A DNA stretch of 64,000 bases from Mycobacterium sp. UM_WGJ. Lineage in GTDB: Bacteria > Actinomycetota > Actinomycetes > Mycobacteriales > Mycobacteriaceae. Positions 54,357-63,070 of this stretch are shown here, piece after piece; the first letter of the stretch is position 1, and each line of letters starts with the position of its first letter. The notes under the pieces were generated by a model, which was given only the letters and a program-made list of their open reading frames with translations, was not told the DNA's origin and did no database searches. Where the stretch lies: the NCBI RefSeq assembly GCF_000455125.1, contig NZ_AUWR01000011.1, positions 62,001-126,000 on the forward strand, in the 5' to 3' direction. The position numbers and the translations under genes were made by a program.

Positions 54357-55511
54357 TCAGACCGTGACGATCGATGCCGACGCCGTGCCGGGTGCGCCGT
54401 AAACCTGGGCGAACCCCACCTTCGGGCCGCCCGGCACCTGACGGTCGCCGGCCTGGCCACGTAGTTGCAGCACCAGCTCGTGGATCTGGCGCAGGCCCGA
54501 CGCGCCGATCGGTTCGCCGTTGGCGATCAGCCCGCCGTCGGTGTTGACCGGCAGTGACCCGCTGATCTCGGTCGCGCCGTCGGTCAGCAGCTTCTCCTGA
54601 TCGCCGTCGGCGCAGAAGCCGCACTCGGCCATGTGGATGATCTCGGCCCCGGCGTCGGTGTCCTGCAACTGGACCACATCGACGTCTTCCGGTGTCACGC
54701 CGGCCTTCTCGAAGGCGGCGCGGGCGGCGTAGACCGTCGGCGCCACGTCCTCTTCGATCGGGGCGGAGGTGGCGTGCACCTCGTAGGCGCCGTAGCGGCG
54801 GGTGCGAATCTCGGTGGCCTGCAGGTAGACCGGCTTACCGCTGAAGCGGTGTGCGATGTCGGCGCGGCACATGACCACCGCGGCCGCGCCTTCGTCGGGT
54901 GCGCAGAACATGTACTGGGTGAGCGGGTAGTTCAGCACCGTCGAGTCGAGGATGGCGTCCTCGGACATCGGCTTGCGCCGAAACGCGTTGGGGTTCAGCG
55001 CGCCGTTGCGGAAGTTCTTGGCGGCGACCTTGGCCAGCGTGCGCGCCGAGATGCCGTGGTCGTGCAGGTAGCGGTTGGCTTTCATGCCGAAGAACTTGGT
55101 GGTGACGAACTGTCCGTTCTCGGCGTACCAGGCCGGCAGGGCCAGCTTGGCCGGGTCGTCGGTGAACGCCCCGCGGGGGTGCTTGTCCATGCCGATCGCG
55201 ATGCCGATGTCGTACTTGCCGGACCGGATGTTGTCGGCGCAGACCTGGGTCGCGGTGGCCGCAGTGGCACAGGCGTTGAACACGTTGGTGAACGGGATGC
55301 CGGTCAGACCGACCAGCCGGGTCACCGCATCGGGATTGGAGATCTCATAGCTGCCGCCGACGCCGAACTGGATGTCTTTCCACTGCGCGCCGGCGTCGGC
55401 CAGGGCCAGGTGGATGGCCTCGGCGCCCATCTGCATCGCGGACTTGTCGAATCGGCCGAAGGGGTGCAGCCCGACCCCGATGATCGCCACATCGTTGTTC
55501 GCTACCGTCAT
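54357..55511 (-). CDS. Thiolase-like lipid-transfer (SCP-x type) protein
   Basis: A 384-residue thiolase-fold protein: VAIIGVGLHPFGRFDKSAMQ, NVFNACATAATATQVCADNI with the Cys at the thiolase nucleophile place, and the C-terminal NTDGGLIANGEPIGASGLRQ then IHELVLQLRG. It belongs to the SCP-x/Ltp group linked to beta-oxidation and steroid side-chain cleavage. ATG 55511 with AAGGAG 9 bases upstream. The DUF35 protein gene lies directly upstream; Ltp2-type aldolases need such a partner. Confidence 0.85.
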   Translation of the reverse strand: MTVANNDVAIIGVGLHPFGRFDKSAMQMGAEAIHLALADAGAQWKDIQFGVGGSYEISNPDAVTRLVGLTGIPFTNVFNACATAATATQVCADNIRSGKYDIGIAIGMDKHPRGAFTDDPAKLALPAWYAENGQFVTTKFFGMKANRYLHDHGISARTLAKVAAKNFRNGALNPNAFRRKPMSEDAILDSTVLNYPLTQYMFCAPDEGAAAVVMCRADIAHRFSGKPVYLQATEIRTRRYGAYEVHATSAPIEEDVAPTVYAARAAFEKAGVTPEDVDVVQLQDTDAGAEIIHMAECGFCADGDQEKLLTDGATEISGSLPVNTDGGLIANGEPIGASGLRQIHELVLQLRGQAGDRQVPGGPKVGFAQVYGAPGTASASIVTV

Positions 55512-55524
55512 GTTCCAGGTCTCC

Positions 55525-55941
55525 TTAGACGGGCTGGAATGCCCAGGTGAGAATCTCGGTCCCGTCGTCGTCGACATAGAACGGCACCATGGTCAGTTCG
55601 ACGTTCATGCCGAATTTCAGCTTGGCGGGATCGGATTCGGTCAGGCGGGCCTCGACCTGGACCACATCACCGAGCCGGACCAACCCGACCCCGTACGGGG
55701 CGAAGCCTTCAGCGGTCTCGCCGCCGGCGTAGGGCAGCTTCGGGACGAAGCCCTGAGTGGTCCAGGCCTCCAAGGTGCCTTGGCGGGGTAGCAACAGGTC
55801 CTGCATCTGGGGGCCGCTGCATCGCGGGCAGTGATCCTGGCGGGGCCAGACGGTGGCTTGGCACTCCGCGCACTGGCTGCCGATCAGGGCCACGTTCTCG
55901 TCGGGCCAGTTCGTGACGTCGGGAGCGAGGGCCTTACGCAT
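55525..55941 (-). CDS. DUF35 zinc-ribbon/OB-fold protein
   Basis: A 138-residue protein with an N-terminal zinc ribbon (CAECQATVWPRQDHCPRCSG, four Cys) and an OB-fold (GTLEAWTTQGF, APYGVGLVRLGDVVQVEARL). Such proteins bind thiolases, hydratases or Ltp-type retro-aldolases and complete their active complexes (as in ChsH2-Ltp2). Thirteen bases before the thiolase-like gene, in the same operon. Start at ATG 55941. Confidence 0.88.
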   Translation of the reverse strand: MRKALAPDVTNWPDENVALIGSQCAECQATVWPRQDHCPRCSGPQMQDLLLPRQGTLEAWTTQGFVPKLPYAGGETAEGFAPYGVGLVRLGDVVQVEARLTESDPAKLKFGMNVELTMVPFYVDDDGTEILTWAFQPV

Positions 55942-55984
55942 CCGCGGCGGTCTTCCAGGCGGACACGCACAAAGTGGAAATCAC

Positions 55985-56002
55985 ATTCTCGATTAGAGCA
56001 TA
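55985..56002. promoter_or_regulatory. Candidate promoter/operator of the DUF35-thiolase operon
   Basis: On the minus strand TATGCT (complement of 55997-56002) can serve as a -10, giving a leader of about 50 bases. It overlaps an imperfect palindrome ATTCTCGATTAGAGCAT (55985-56001). The word AGAGCAT is shared with the dyad at 56937-56953, so one regulator may bind both. Confidence 0.35.
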
Positions 56003-56119
56003 CGCACGTACTGCTAGGGAAGCCTGAACGGGCCATCCGGAGGGTGCGGCGGCGGTACCGGTTGCGCGAGGGTGCGCAGAATGTCAGTTTTTTGCGGCGT
56101 GTCGCGTGCAAACACGCAC

Positions 56120-56155
56120 GCTCGCGGCAGAAATGGCGCTCGCGGCAGAAATGGC
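56120..56155. repeat. Tandem duplication of an 18-base unit
   Basis: GCTCGCGGCAGAAATGGC is repeated perfectly head to tail at 56120-56137 and 56138-56155, just after the stop (minus strand) of the TetR gene ending at 56162. The rest of the 220-base gap holds only the DUF35 promoter region. Confidence 0.8.
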
Positions 56156-56161
56156 GGGGGC

Positions 56162-56812
56162 CTACTTGGCGAGGCCGTGGGCGCAGAAGTCCCAGACCTC
56201 ATCGGCGGTGATCGGGTGAGCCGCCGGGTCCTCGGATTCGGCACTGGACTGCGCCACGAACATGACGGTCTGCATGATCATCGCGGCCATCCGCCGGGCA
56301 TTGACACCCGCGCGCAGTTCGCCGGCGGCGTCGGCCGCCTCCATCAGCTCGGTGAGCAGTGACAACAGCGGCGTGAAGGCCACCCGCACTTCGGTGGGGT
56401 GGGAGACCAGCAGCCGCGGCGCGAAGTCGGTGAACAGCGGTCGCTTGGCCGAGGGGTCCGGTCGAGACAGCTCAAAGAGCAGCTCGATCGCCACTTTCAG
56501 CTGCTCCAGCGGCTTGCTCTGGCCCTCGGTGGCGGCCCGGATCTGGTCGGACGTGCGCACCAGGGCGTCTTCGAAAAGTGCCAGCAGCAGCTCGTGCTTG
56601 CCGTTGAATTGCAGATAGAAACTGCGCAGCGACTGCCGGGAGCGCTCGACGACCTCTTGGACGGTGAAGTCGGTGCTGCCCTTTTCGATGATGATGGCTT
56701 GGGCTGCGTCCAGGAAGCGCTGAACGCGCTGGGCGGCCCGCAACCGGGCGGTCTTGATCGACCGCTCGACCGCCCGCTGCTTCCAGACGGGCTCTTCTTC
56801 CGGGTTACTCAC
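56162..56812 (-). CDS. TetR/AcrR-family transcriptional regulator
   Basis: A 216-residue TetR protein. The DNA-binding domain is QRVQRFLDAAQAIIIEKGST with TVQEVVERSRQSLRSFYLQF as helix-turn-helix; a helical ligand domain follows. I chose GTG 56812, with GGAG 7 bases upstream, because the 31 residues before it are Pro/Arg-rich and unlike the family. It is divergent from an enoyl-CoA hydratase gene, and the gap carries a TGAGAA-GAGCA-TTCTCA dyad that it may bind. Confidence 0.86.
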   Translation of the reverse strand: MSNPEEEPVWKQRAVERSIKTARLRAAQRVQRFLDAAQAIIIEKGSTDFTVQEVVERSRQSLRSFYLQFNGKHELLLALFEDALVRTSDQIRAATEGQSKPLEQLKVAIELLFELSRPDPSAKRPLFTDFAPRLLVSHPTEVRVAFTPLLSLLTELMEAADAAGELRAGVNARRMAAMIMQTVMFVAQSSAESEDPAAHPITADEVWDFCAHGLAK

Positions 56813-56921
56813 CAGCGGCTCCGATGGTTGCCTTTTTGGGAGAACACGAATGCACCCTACCGGAGAACAGGCCCGGATCGGCGTCGGCTGTCGCGGCGCT
56901 GCCATCCCGGTGGGGAAGATG

Positions 56922-56953
56922 GTAACTTTCCTCTCATGAGAAGAGCATTCTCA
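56922..56953. promoter_or_regulatory. Promoter and operator between tetR and the enoyl-CoA hydratase gene
   Basis: TAACTT (56922-56927) fits a -10 for the hydratase. Ten bases downstream is a perfect dyad TGAGAA-GAGCA-TTCTCA (56937-56953), preceded by an overlapping palindrome TCTCATGAGA. Position over the expected start suits repression by the divergent TetR protein. Confidence 0.55.
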
Positions 56954-56983
56954 ACAGTTGTCGGCGCAACCTGAAGGACGCTC

Positions 56984-57766
56984 ATGTACATCGACTACGA
57001 GGTCGCCGATCGGGTCGCGACGATCACCCTGAACCGGCCCGACGCCGCCAACGCCCAGAACACCGAGTTGCTCGACGAGCTCGACGCGGCCTGGACGCGC
57101 GCGGCCGACGATGATGACGTCGCCGTCATTGTGTTGCGGGCCAACGGCAAACACTTCTCGGCCGGCCACGACATCAAGGGCGGCGGTCCGGTGCCGGACA
57201 AGATCACCTTGGAGTTCATCTACAAACACGAGTGCAAGCGCTACCTGGAGTACACGCTGCGGTGGCGCAATGTGCCCAAGCCGTCGATCGCCGCAGTGCA
57301 GGGCCGCTGCATCTCCGGCGGGCTGATGCTGTGCTGGCCGTGCGATCTGATCATCGCCGCCGACGACGCGCAATTCTCCGACCCGGTGGTGCTGATGGGC
57401 ATCGGCGGCGTCGAATATCACGGGCACACCTGGGAATTGGGTCCACGCAAGGCCAAGGAGATGCTGTTCACCGGTCGGGCGATGACCGCGCAGGAAGCCG
57501 AACAGACCGGCATGGTCAACCGGGTGGTTCCGCGTGATCAGCTGGACGCCGAGACCCGCCAACTCGCCGAGCACATCGCCACCATGCCGTCTTTCGCGCT
57601 GCGCCAGGCCAAACGTGCGGTCAACCAGACCCTCGACGTGCAGGGCTTCCACTCGGCGATCCAGTCCGCGTTCGACATCCACGAAACCGGTCACGGCAAC
57701 GCGCTGTCGGTATGCGGGTGGCCGATTCTGGTCAACCTCGACGAGATGAAGTCTCAGGTCAAATAG
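56984..57766 (+). CDS. Enoyl-CoA hydratase family protein
   Basis: A 260-residue crotonase: loops NGKHFSAGHDIKGGGPVPDK and QGRCISGGLMLCWPCDLIIA, then LMGIGGVEYHGHTWELGPRK in the region of the catalytic Glu. ATG with GAAGGA upstream. It carries a PDKITLEFIYKHECKRYLEY insertion after the first loop. Divergent from TetR; the P450 gene follows in the same direction. Likely acts in the pathway with the thiolase/DUF35 pair. Confidence 0.87.
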   Translation: MYIDYEVADRVATITLNRPDAANAQNTELLDELDAAWTRAADDDDVAVIVLRANGKHFSAGHDIKGGGPVPDKITLEFIYKHECKRYLEYTLRWRNVPKPSIAAVQGRCISGGLMLCWPCDLIIAADDAQFSDPVVLMGIGGVEYHGHTWELGPRKAKEMLFTGRAMTAQEAEQTGMVNRVVPRDQLDAETRQLAEHIATMPSFALRQAKRAVNQTLDVQGFHSAIQSAFDIHETGHGNALSVCGWPILVNLDEMKSQVK

Positions 57767-57882
57767 CCACTCGGCGGATCCAGCCCCGTGATTCGGTTCT
57801 CGGGGAATCTAACGATTGAGGCGAGCGACACCTCATGGCACCGTGGTACCCACAAGTACCGATCGGTGTGGAAGGTGTTGGA

Positions 57883-59247
57883 GTGGCCGAGAAGACGACC
57901 GAGCCGGTGCGGCTGCCGCCGGTAGCGCCGATCCCAAAGCCGCTGGCGGCCCTGCTGTTTATGACCGCTCGCAAGACTGCGATGCGGGCATTGGGAAAAC
58001 GCTACGGTGGCGCCTTTTCGCTGCGGCTGCCGATCGTCGGACATGCGGTGGTGCTCAGCGATCCGGTGTTGGTCAAAAGCCTCTTCACCACCCACAGCGA
58101 CCTGGTGGCTCGACCCGGCAATCTGGGGGCGGTCCTGGGGCCGGGCTCGACCTTCAGTCTGAACGGCACCCCGCATCTTCGGCGCCGAAAACTGCTGGTG
58201 CCGCCGTTCCACGGCAAACGGGTGACCGGATACGAATCCATCGTCGAAGAGGAGGCGCTGCGCGAGATCGCGACGTGGCCGCAAGACCGCGAGTTCGCCA
58301 CCCAACCGTCGATGATGCGGATCACGCTCAACGTGATCCTGCGTGCCGTGTTCGGTGCTCAAGGAGCCGAGTTCGACGAATTGCGCGAGGTGCTGCCGAC
58401 TTTGGTGGCGTTGGGGTCGCGGTTGGCGGTGCTGCCACCGCGAGCGCGACGCGACTTCGGCCGACTGAGCCCGGGCGGGCGCTACCACGACTATCGGCGA
58501 CGCTACGACGCGTTGATCGCGAAATTGATCGACACCGCGCGCAACGCGCCCGACTTCGCCGAACGAACCGACGTCCTGGCTTTGCTGTTGACGGCCCGCT
58601 ATGACGACGGGCAGCCGATCAGTGACGTGCATATCGCCGATGAGCTGCTGACGTTGCTGGCCGCCGGTCACGAGACGACGGCGACCACCCTGGCATGGGC
58701 GGTGGAACGGCTCCGCCGTCACCCGGACTTCTTGAATCGATTGGTCGCCGAAGTCGATTCCGGCGGAGCGGACCTGCTGCAGGCGGTGGTCTGGGAAGTG
58801 CAGCGGACCCGCTCTGTTGTCGAGGGGACCGGTCGCATCACTCGTACGCGGATCAAATTGGGCCCGTGGGTCATTCCGGAGAACCACGCGGTGGTGGTGG
58901 CTTTCCGGTTGCTGCACTTCGCCGAGGACAACTTCGCCGACCCTGAGACCTTCGACCCGGATCGGTTCGTCGGCAATCCTCCCGACACCGCACTGTGGGT
59001 CCCCTACGGCGGTGGGGTGAACCGTTGCGTGGGTGCCGCGTTCGCCAACATGGAGATGCTGGTGACGCTACGGACGCTCTTGCGCCACTACGACCTTCTT
59101 CCGACCGCGGCCAAGGGGGAGCGCCACCACTCCCGAGGTATCACGACCGCCGCAGGGCGCGGCGGACTGGCGGTGGTGCACCGGCGCGACACCGGCGGCC
59201 CGGTGGTCGCCCGCCTCACCCCAGCTGGGAACGCAGCTGGCGTTTGA
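57883..59247 (+). CDS. Cytochrome P450, CYP138-like
   Basis: A 454-residue P450. The haem loop is VPYGGGVNRCVGAAFA with the Cys ligand (Tyr replaces the usual Phe of FxxGxxxCxG), the I-helix is LLAAGHETTATTLAWAVERL, and the K-helix ExxR is EVQRTR. The N-terminus (VRLPPVAPIPKPLAALLF) and PPFHGKRVTGYESIVEEEAL are very like M. tuberculosis CYP138. GTG 57883 has GGAAGG 7 bases upstream; an in-frame ATG at 57835 would add 16 residues. It needs ferredoxin and reductase, and a reductase is at 38499. Its 3' end overlaps the convergent fadD by 32 bases. Confidence 0.9.
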   Translation: MAEKTTEPVRLPPVAPIPKPLAALLFMTARKTAMRALGKRYGGAFSLRLPIVGHAVVLSDPVLVKSLFTTHSDLVARPGNLGAVLGPGSTFSLNGTPHLRRRKLLVPPFHGKRVTGYESIVEEEALREIATWPQDREFATQPSMMRITLNVILRAVFGAQGAEFDELREVLPTLVALGSRLAVLPPRARRDFGRLSPGGRYHDYRRRYDALIAKLIDTARNAPDFAERTDVLALLLTARYDDGQPISDVHIADELLTLLAAGHETTATTLAWAVERLRRHPDFLNRLVAEVDSGGADLLQAVVWEVQRTRSVVEGTGRITRTRIKLGPWVIPENHAVVVAFRLLHFAEDNFADPETFDPDRFVGNPPDTALWVPYGGGVNRCVGAAFANMEMLVTLRTLLRHYDLLPTAAKGERHHSRGITTAAGRGGLAVVHRRDTGGPVVARLTPAGNAAGV

Positions 59248-60682
59248 GCACCTTGCCGTAGCTGTTTTTGGGCAGCGCGTCGACGAACTCGTAGCGCTTG
59301 GGGCGCTTGAAGCGCGCGATGCGTTCCAGCAGATGACTGTCCAAGTCGGCAACGGAGACGTCGCCCACGATGAAGGCGACCACGATCTCGCCCCACTCGG
59401 CGTCGGGGGCACCCACCACCCCCGCCTCGATGACGCCGGGATGACTCAGCAGCGCCTCTTCGACTTCACGCGGGTAGATGTTGCTGCCACCGCTGATCAC
59501 CACATCCTTCGAGCGGTCGCGCAGGGTGAGACAGCCGCGGGCATCGAACGAACCCTTGTCGCCGGTGAACAGCCAGCCGTCCCGGATGGCCTCGGCGGTG
59601 GCGTCGGGGTTGTTCCAGTAGCCGGCCATGACGACATCGCCGCGGCAGACGATCTCGCCGACTTCGCCGATGGATGCGCGGGTGCCGTCGTCGCGCAGCA
59701 CCGCGACCTCGACCCCGGAGCGCGGCCAGCCGACTGAACCCAGGACCGCGTCGTCGCCCCGGTGATCAACGCGCCCCAGGCCGGTGATCGTCATGGGCGC
59801 TTCGCCCTGGCCGTAGAGCTGGGCGAACACCGGCCCGAACGCGGACATCGCCCGCTTCAGATCCCCGAGATACATCGGACCGCCGCCGTAGACGATGCTG
59901 CGCAGGTTGGACGGCCGCCCGCGTCCGGTGGCCACCAGTCGGCCTACCATCGTCGGCGCCAAAAAGGCGGTGGCGCCCGGATGGTGATCGCACAGGGCGA
60001 GGAACTCCGCGGCGTCGAACGAACCCGATGCCGGCACCACCTGGCGCGCTCCGCGCAGCACATACGGCGCGATATAGAGACCCGATCCGTGCGACATCGG
60101 CGCGCCGTGGATCAGGCTGCAGTCGGCGTCGGGGTCATCCAGGTCGGACAGATGCGCCAGCGTCATCGCCATCAGGTTGCGGTGGGTGAGCATGGCGCCC
60201 TTGGAGCGCCCGGTGGTGCCGCTGGTGTAGAACAGCCACGCCAGCCGGGACGGATCCGGGTCGACCGCATCGACCGCAGGGCAGCAAACCCGGTCCAGGT
60301 AGGTGCTGTCGCCGAGGGTCTCGACGGGTGCAGCAACGAGGTCGGCCAGCCCTGGCGCCAGTTTCGGGGACGCGAAGACCAGCGCCGCGCCGGCGTCGCC
60401 GATGATCTGCGCCATCTCCCGTGGGTGCAGTTTGTAATTGAGCGGCACCACAACACAGTCGGCCGCCCAAGTGGCGAACATCAGCTCGATGATCTCCGGC
60501 CGATTCTCGCTGGCGATCGCGATCCGGGCGCCGGCCCCCGCCACCCGCACCAGCGACGTGGCCAGCCGTCGCGCGCGATCGGCCAGCTCGCCCCAGGTGT
60601 GCAGGCGGCGCTCGCCGTGATACACCGCGCCCCGATCGCCGAACCGGGTCGCCGCCTGGTCCAGCACCGTGAACAGGTTCAC
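59216..60682 (-). CDS. AMP-dependent acyl-CoA synthetase (FadD-type)
   Basis: A 488-residue adenylate-forming ligase. The P-loop is YTSGTTGRSKGAMLTHRN, then the aromatic motif YGQGEAPMTIT, hinge TGDKGSFDARGCLTLRDRSK and the catalytic Lys in PKNSYGKVLKRQL. TGDKG is an unusual form of TGDLG. GTG at 60682 overlaps the upstream SDR stop (GTGA). It would activate a carboxylic acid to an acyl-CoA. The 3' end overlaps the P450 gene on the other strand. Confidence 0.88.
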   Translation of the reverse strand: MNLFTVLDQAATRFGDRGAVYHGERRLHTWGELADRARRLATSLVRVAGAGARIAIASENRPEIIELMFATWAADCVVVPLNYKLHPREMAQIIGDAGAALVFASPKLAPGLADLVAAPVETLGDSTYLDRVCCPAVDAVDPDPSRLAWLFYTSGTTGRSKGAMLTHRNLMAMTLAHLSDLDDPDADCSLIHGAPMSHGSGLYIAPYVLRGARQVVPASGSFDAAEFLALCDHHPGATAFLAPTMVGRLVATGRGRPSNLRSIVYGGGPMYLGDLKRAMSAFGPVFAQLYGQGEAPMTITGLGRVDHRGDDAVLGSVGWPRSGVEVAVLRDDGTRASIGEVGEIVCRGDVVMAGYWNNPDATAEAIRDGWLFTGDKGSFDARGCLTLRDRSKDVVISGGSNIYPREVEEALLSHPGVIEAGVVGAPDAEWGEIVVAFIVGDVSVADLDSHLLERIARFKRPKRYEFVDALPKNSYGKVLKRQLRSQLG

Positions 60683-61464
60683 GGTGTCACCCAGTCGGAG
60701 TCGAGGCCGAAGTCGGACAGATACTTGGTCGAGCTCCAACCTCCGTCGACGACGATGGTCTGGCCGTTGATGAAAGAGCCGGCTTCCGAGCACAAGAACG
60801 CTACGGTGCCCGCGATGTCGTCCACCCGGCCCAGCCGCGGAGCCGGCGTCATCTCGGTGTTGAGCTTGCGGAACCGGTTGTCGGTCAGGCGTTGTTCGAC
60901 CATCGGGGTGACAGTGACGCCGGGTGCCACCGCGTTGCAGCGAATGCCCTGGGCGCCGTACTGGCAGGCGATGTGGGTGGTCAGCGCGGTCAGGCCGCCC
61001 TTGGCGGCCGAGTACGCCCCGCCGCGCAGTCCGCCCACCACGGCGAAGGTGGAGGTGATGTTGATGATCGCCGATCCCGGCTGCAGGTGCGGCAGCACGT
61101 CACGGGTAAGCCGGAACGGCGCCCGCAGCATGAGATCGAGGAACTGGTCCAGGGTCTGGTCGTCGGTCTCATGCAGCGGTTTGGGGCTGCCGATGCCGGC
61201 GTTGTTGATCAGGTAGTCCACTCGCCCCCACCGGGCCAGGGTGGCGTCGACGATCTGCTGTGGCGCCGTGTCGGCGGTCAGATCGACGGCCAGCGTGGCG
61301 ATCCGGTCGGGATCTGTACCTGCGGCCCGCAGTGTCTCCGCCAAGCCGGCCAGGCGGCCCTCATCACGTCCGGTTGCCAGCACCGCCATCCCGGTCTCGG
61401 CAAGCTTTGTCGCGCAGCCCAACCCGATTCCGCTGCTGGCCCCGGTCACGATCGCTACCTGCAT
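60679..61464 (-). CDS. Short-chain dehydrogenase/reductase
   Basis: A 261-residue SDR: VAIVTGASSGIGLGCATKLA, INNAGIG, Ser in NITSTFAVVGGLRGG, and YSAAKGG with catalytic Tyr/Lys, ending NGQTIVVDGGW. Seven bases after the larger fadD stop and overlapping the smaller fadD by 4 bases. Probably oxidises a hydroxyl in the substrate activated by the FadD enzymes. Confidence 0.88.
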   Translation of the reverse strand: MQVAIVTGASSGIGLGCATKLAETGMAVLATGRDEGRLAGLAETLRAAGTDPDRIATLAVDLTADTAPQQIVDATLARWGRVDYLINNAGIGSPKPLHETDDQTLDQFLDLMLRAPFRLTRDVLPHLQPGSAIINITSTFAVVGGLRGGAYSAAKGGLTALTTHIACQYGAQGIRCNAVAPGVTVTPMVEQRLTDNRFRKLNTEMTPAPRLGRVDDIAGTVAFLCSEAGSFINGQTIVVDGGWSSTKYLSDFGLDSDWVTP

Positions 61465-61471
61465 GATCTAC

Positions 61472-63070
61472 TCACCTAACTTCTGTGCGGGACAGCTGCG
61501 CCCGGATCTGCTGCTTGACCACTTTGCCGGCGTCGTTGCGGGGCAATGCATCCCAGATCATCACCTGTTCAGGGGTTTTGAACAACGCGACGCCATGCTC
61601 GGCCAGCAGGGCGCGCAGCTCGGCGACACCCGGAGCGGTCTGGCCGGCCGGCACGATCACCGCGCAGGCACGCTCGCCGGTGCGGTCATCGGGGATACCG
61701 ACCACGGCGACCTCCGCGATCTGCGGATGACCGATCAGGATGTCCTCCACCTCGCGCGCGGAGATGTTCTCGCCGTTGCGGATGATCACGTCCTTGAGTC
61801 GCCCGGTGACCAGCAGACAGTCCCCGTCGACCCACCGGCCGAGATCGCCGGTAGCGAAGTAGCCCTGGTCATCGAAGCAGCCGTTTTCGTCGTCGGGGCG
61901 CTGGTAGCCCAGCAGCATCTGCGGGCCGCGGACGTAGATCTCGCCTTCGCCCGGCGGAGCGCCGGGGTGCGGGGCCAGTTTGATGTCGGCGATCCCGGCC
62001 CGGCCGTCGGTCTCTGCGGCGTGGGCGAGGTCGCCTGGACCCAGCGATCCGACCGTGCTGACCGGAACTTCGCTGGACCCGTACACCCGGGTGACGACGG
62101 CGGTGCGAAAGTAGCCGGCCGCGTCGCGGATCAGCGATGCCGGGACCGACGCGCCGCCGCAGACGAAGAGCTTGAGATGCGGCAGAAACGTGCCGGCAGC
62201 GCGCGCGGCGGCCAGCAATTGGGCCAGAAACGGTGTCGCGCCTGCCACGTGGGTGCAGTGCTCGGCGAGCATGAGCGCTATCGCGGCATCGGGGTCCCAG
62301 GTGTCCATCAGCACGGCGGTGGTGCCCAGCAACAACGGGGCCTCGAACGTGTAGATCGATCCGCCGATGTGGGCGATGGGGGACGGGACCAGAAACCGGT
62401 CACCGGGTTCGACCAGCCAGTGCCGGCCCACCTGGCGGATCAGGGCGTTGATCGAATTATGACTGTGCAGAACGCCTTTGGGATGTCCGGTGGTACCGGA
62501 GGTGTACAGCAGCAACCGGACTGCATCGGCATCCACCGCCGGCAGCGCCACCGGTTGCCGGACGCCGTGCAGCAGGTCCCGGTAGTCGGTGTGAACAGTC
62601 GAGGACCCTCGCACCACCACCACTTCGGGTGCCTCGGGCAGCGACGCAGTCACCCGGGTCAGCATCTTTGCGTAGTCGTGGCCGCGGAACCGCTGGGGCG
62701 CGAACAGCATTCGGGTGCTCGAGTCGGTGAGGATAAAGGACAATTCCGCGTCGCGCAGCGACGGCAGGATCGGGTTGACCACCATCCCGGCCAGCGTCGC
62801 CGCCAGATACACCGCGGCAGCCTCATGCCAGTTCGGCAACATGAAGGACACCACACTGCCGGGACGGATCCGTTCCAGCATCGCCCCGGCCAGCATCGTC
62901 GCCTGGGTGTGCAGCTCCCGGCAGGTCAACCGGGTGTCGCCGTCGATCACCAGAACCCGGTCCGGAGTCTGCTCGGCCGCCTCGCGCAGAGTGTCGGCCA
63001 AGGTAGTCGAGACCCACAGGCCCGCAGCGTAAGCGTCGGCGGCCTGTTGGGCGGTGCGGCGGGGTGTCAC
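61472..63070 (-). CDS. AMP-dependent acyl-CoA synthetase (FadD-type)
   Basis: A 532-residue adenylate-forming ligase, with YTSGTTGHPKGVLHSHNS (P-loop), VYGSSEVPVSTVG, TGDLGRWVDGDCLLVTGRLK and RNDAGKVVKQQIRAQL at the end. The form resembles cyclohexanecarboxylate- or short-chain acyl-CoA ligases. GTG at 63070 overlaps the gntR stop (GTGA), so the regulator and enzyme are coupled. Substrate unknown. Confidence 0.88.
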   Translation of the reverse strand: MTPRRTAQQAADAYAAGLWVSTTLADTLREAAEQTPDRVLVIDGDTRLTCRELHTQATMLAGAMLERIRPGSVVSFMLPNWHEAAAVYLAATLAGMVVNPILPSLRDAELSFILTDSSTRMLFAPQRFRGHDYAKMLTRVTASLPEAPEVVVVRGSSTVHTDYRDLLHGVRQPVALPAVDADAVRLLLYTSGTTGHPKGVLHSHNSINALIRQVGRHWLVEPGDRFLVPSPIAHIGGSIYTFEAPLLLGTTAVLMDTWDPDAAIALMLAEHCTHVAGATPFLAQLLAAARAAGTFLPHLKLFVCGGASVPASLIRDAAGYFRTAVVTRVYGSSEVPVSTVGSLGPGDLAHAAETDGRAGIADIKLAPHPGAPPGEGEIYVRGPQMLLGYQRPDDENGCFDDQGYFATGDLGRWVDGDCLLVTGRLKDVIIRNGENISAREVEDILIGHPQIAEVAVVGIPDDRTGERACAVIVPAGQTAPGVAELRALLAEHGVALFKTPEQVMIWDALPRNDAGKVVKQQIRAQLSRTEVR

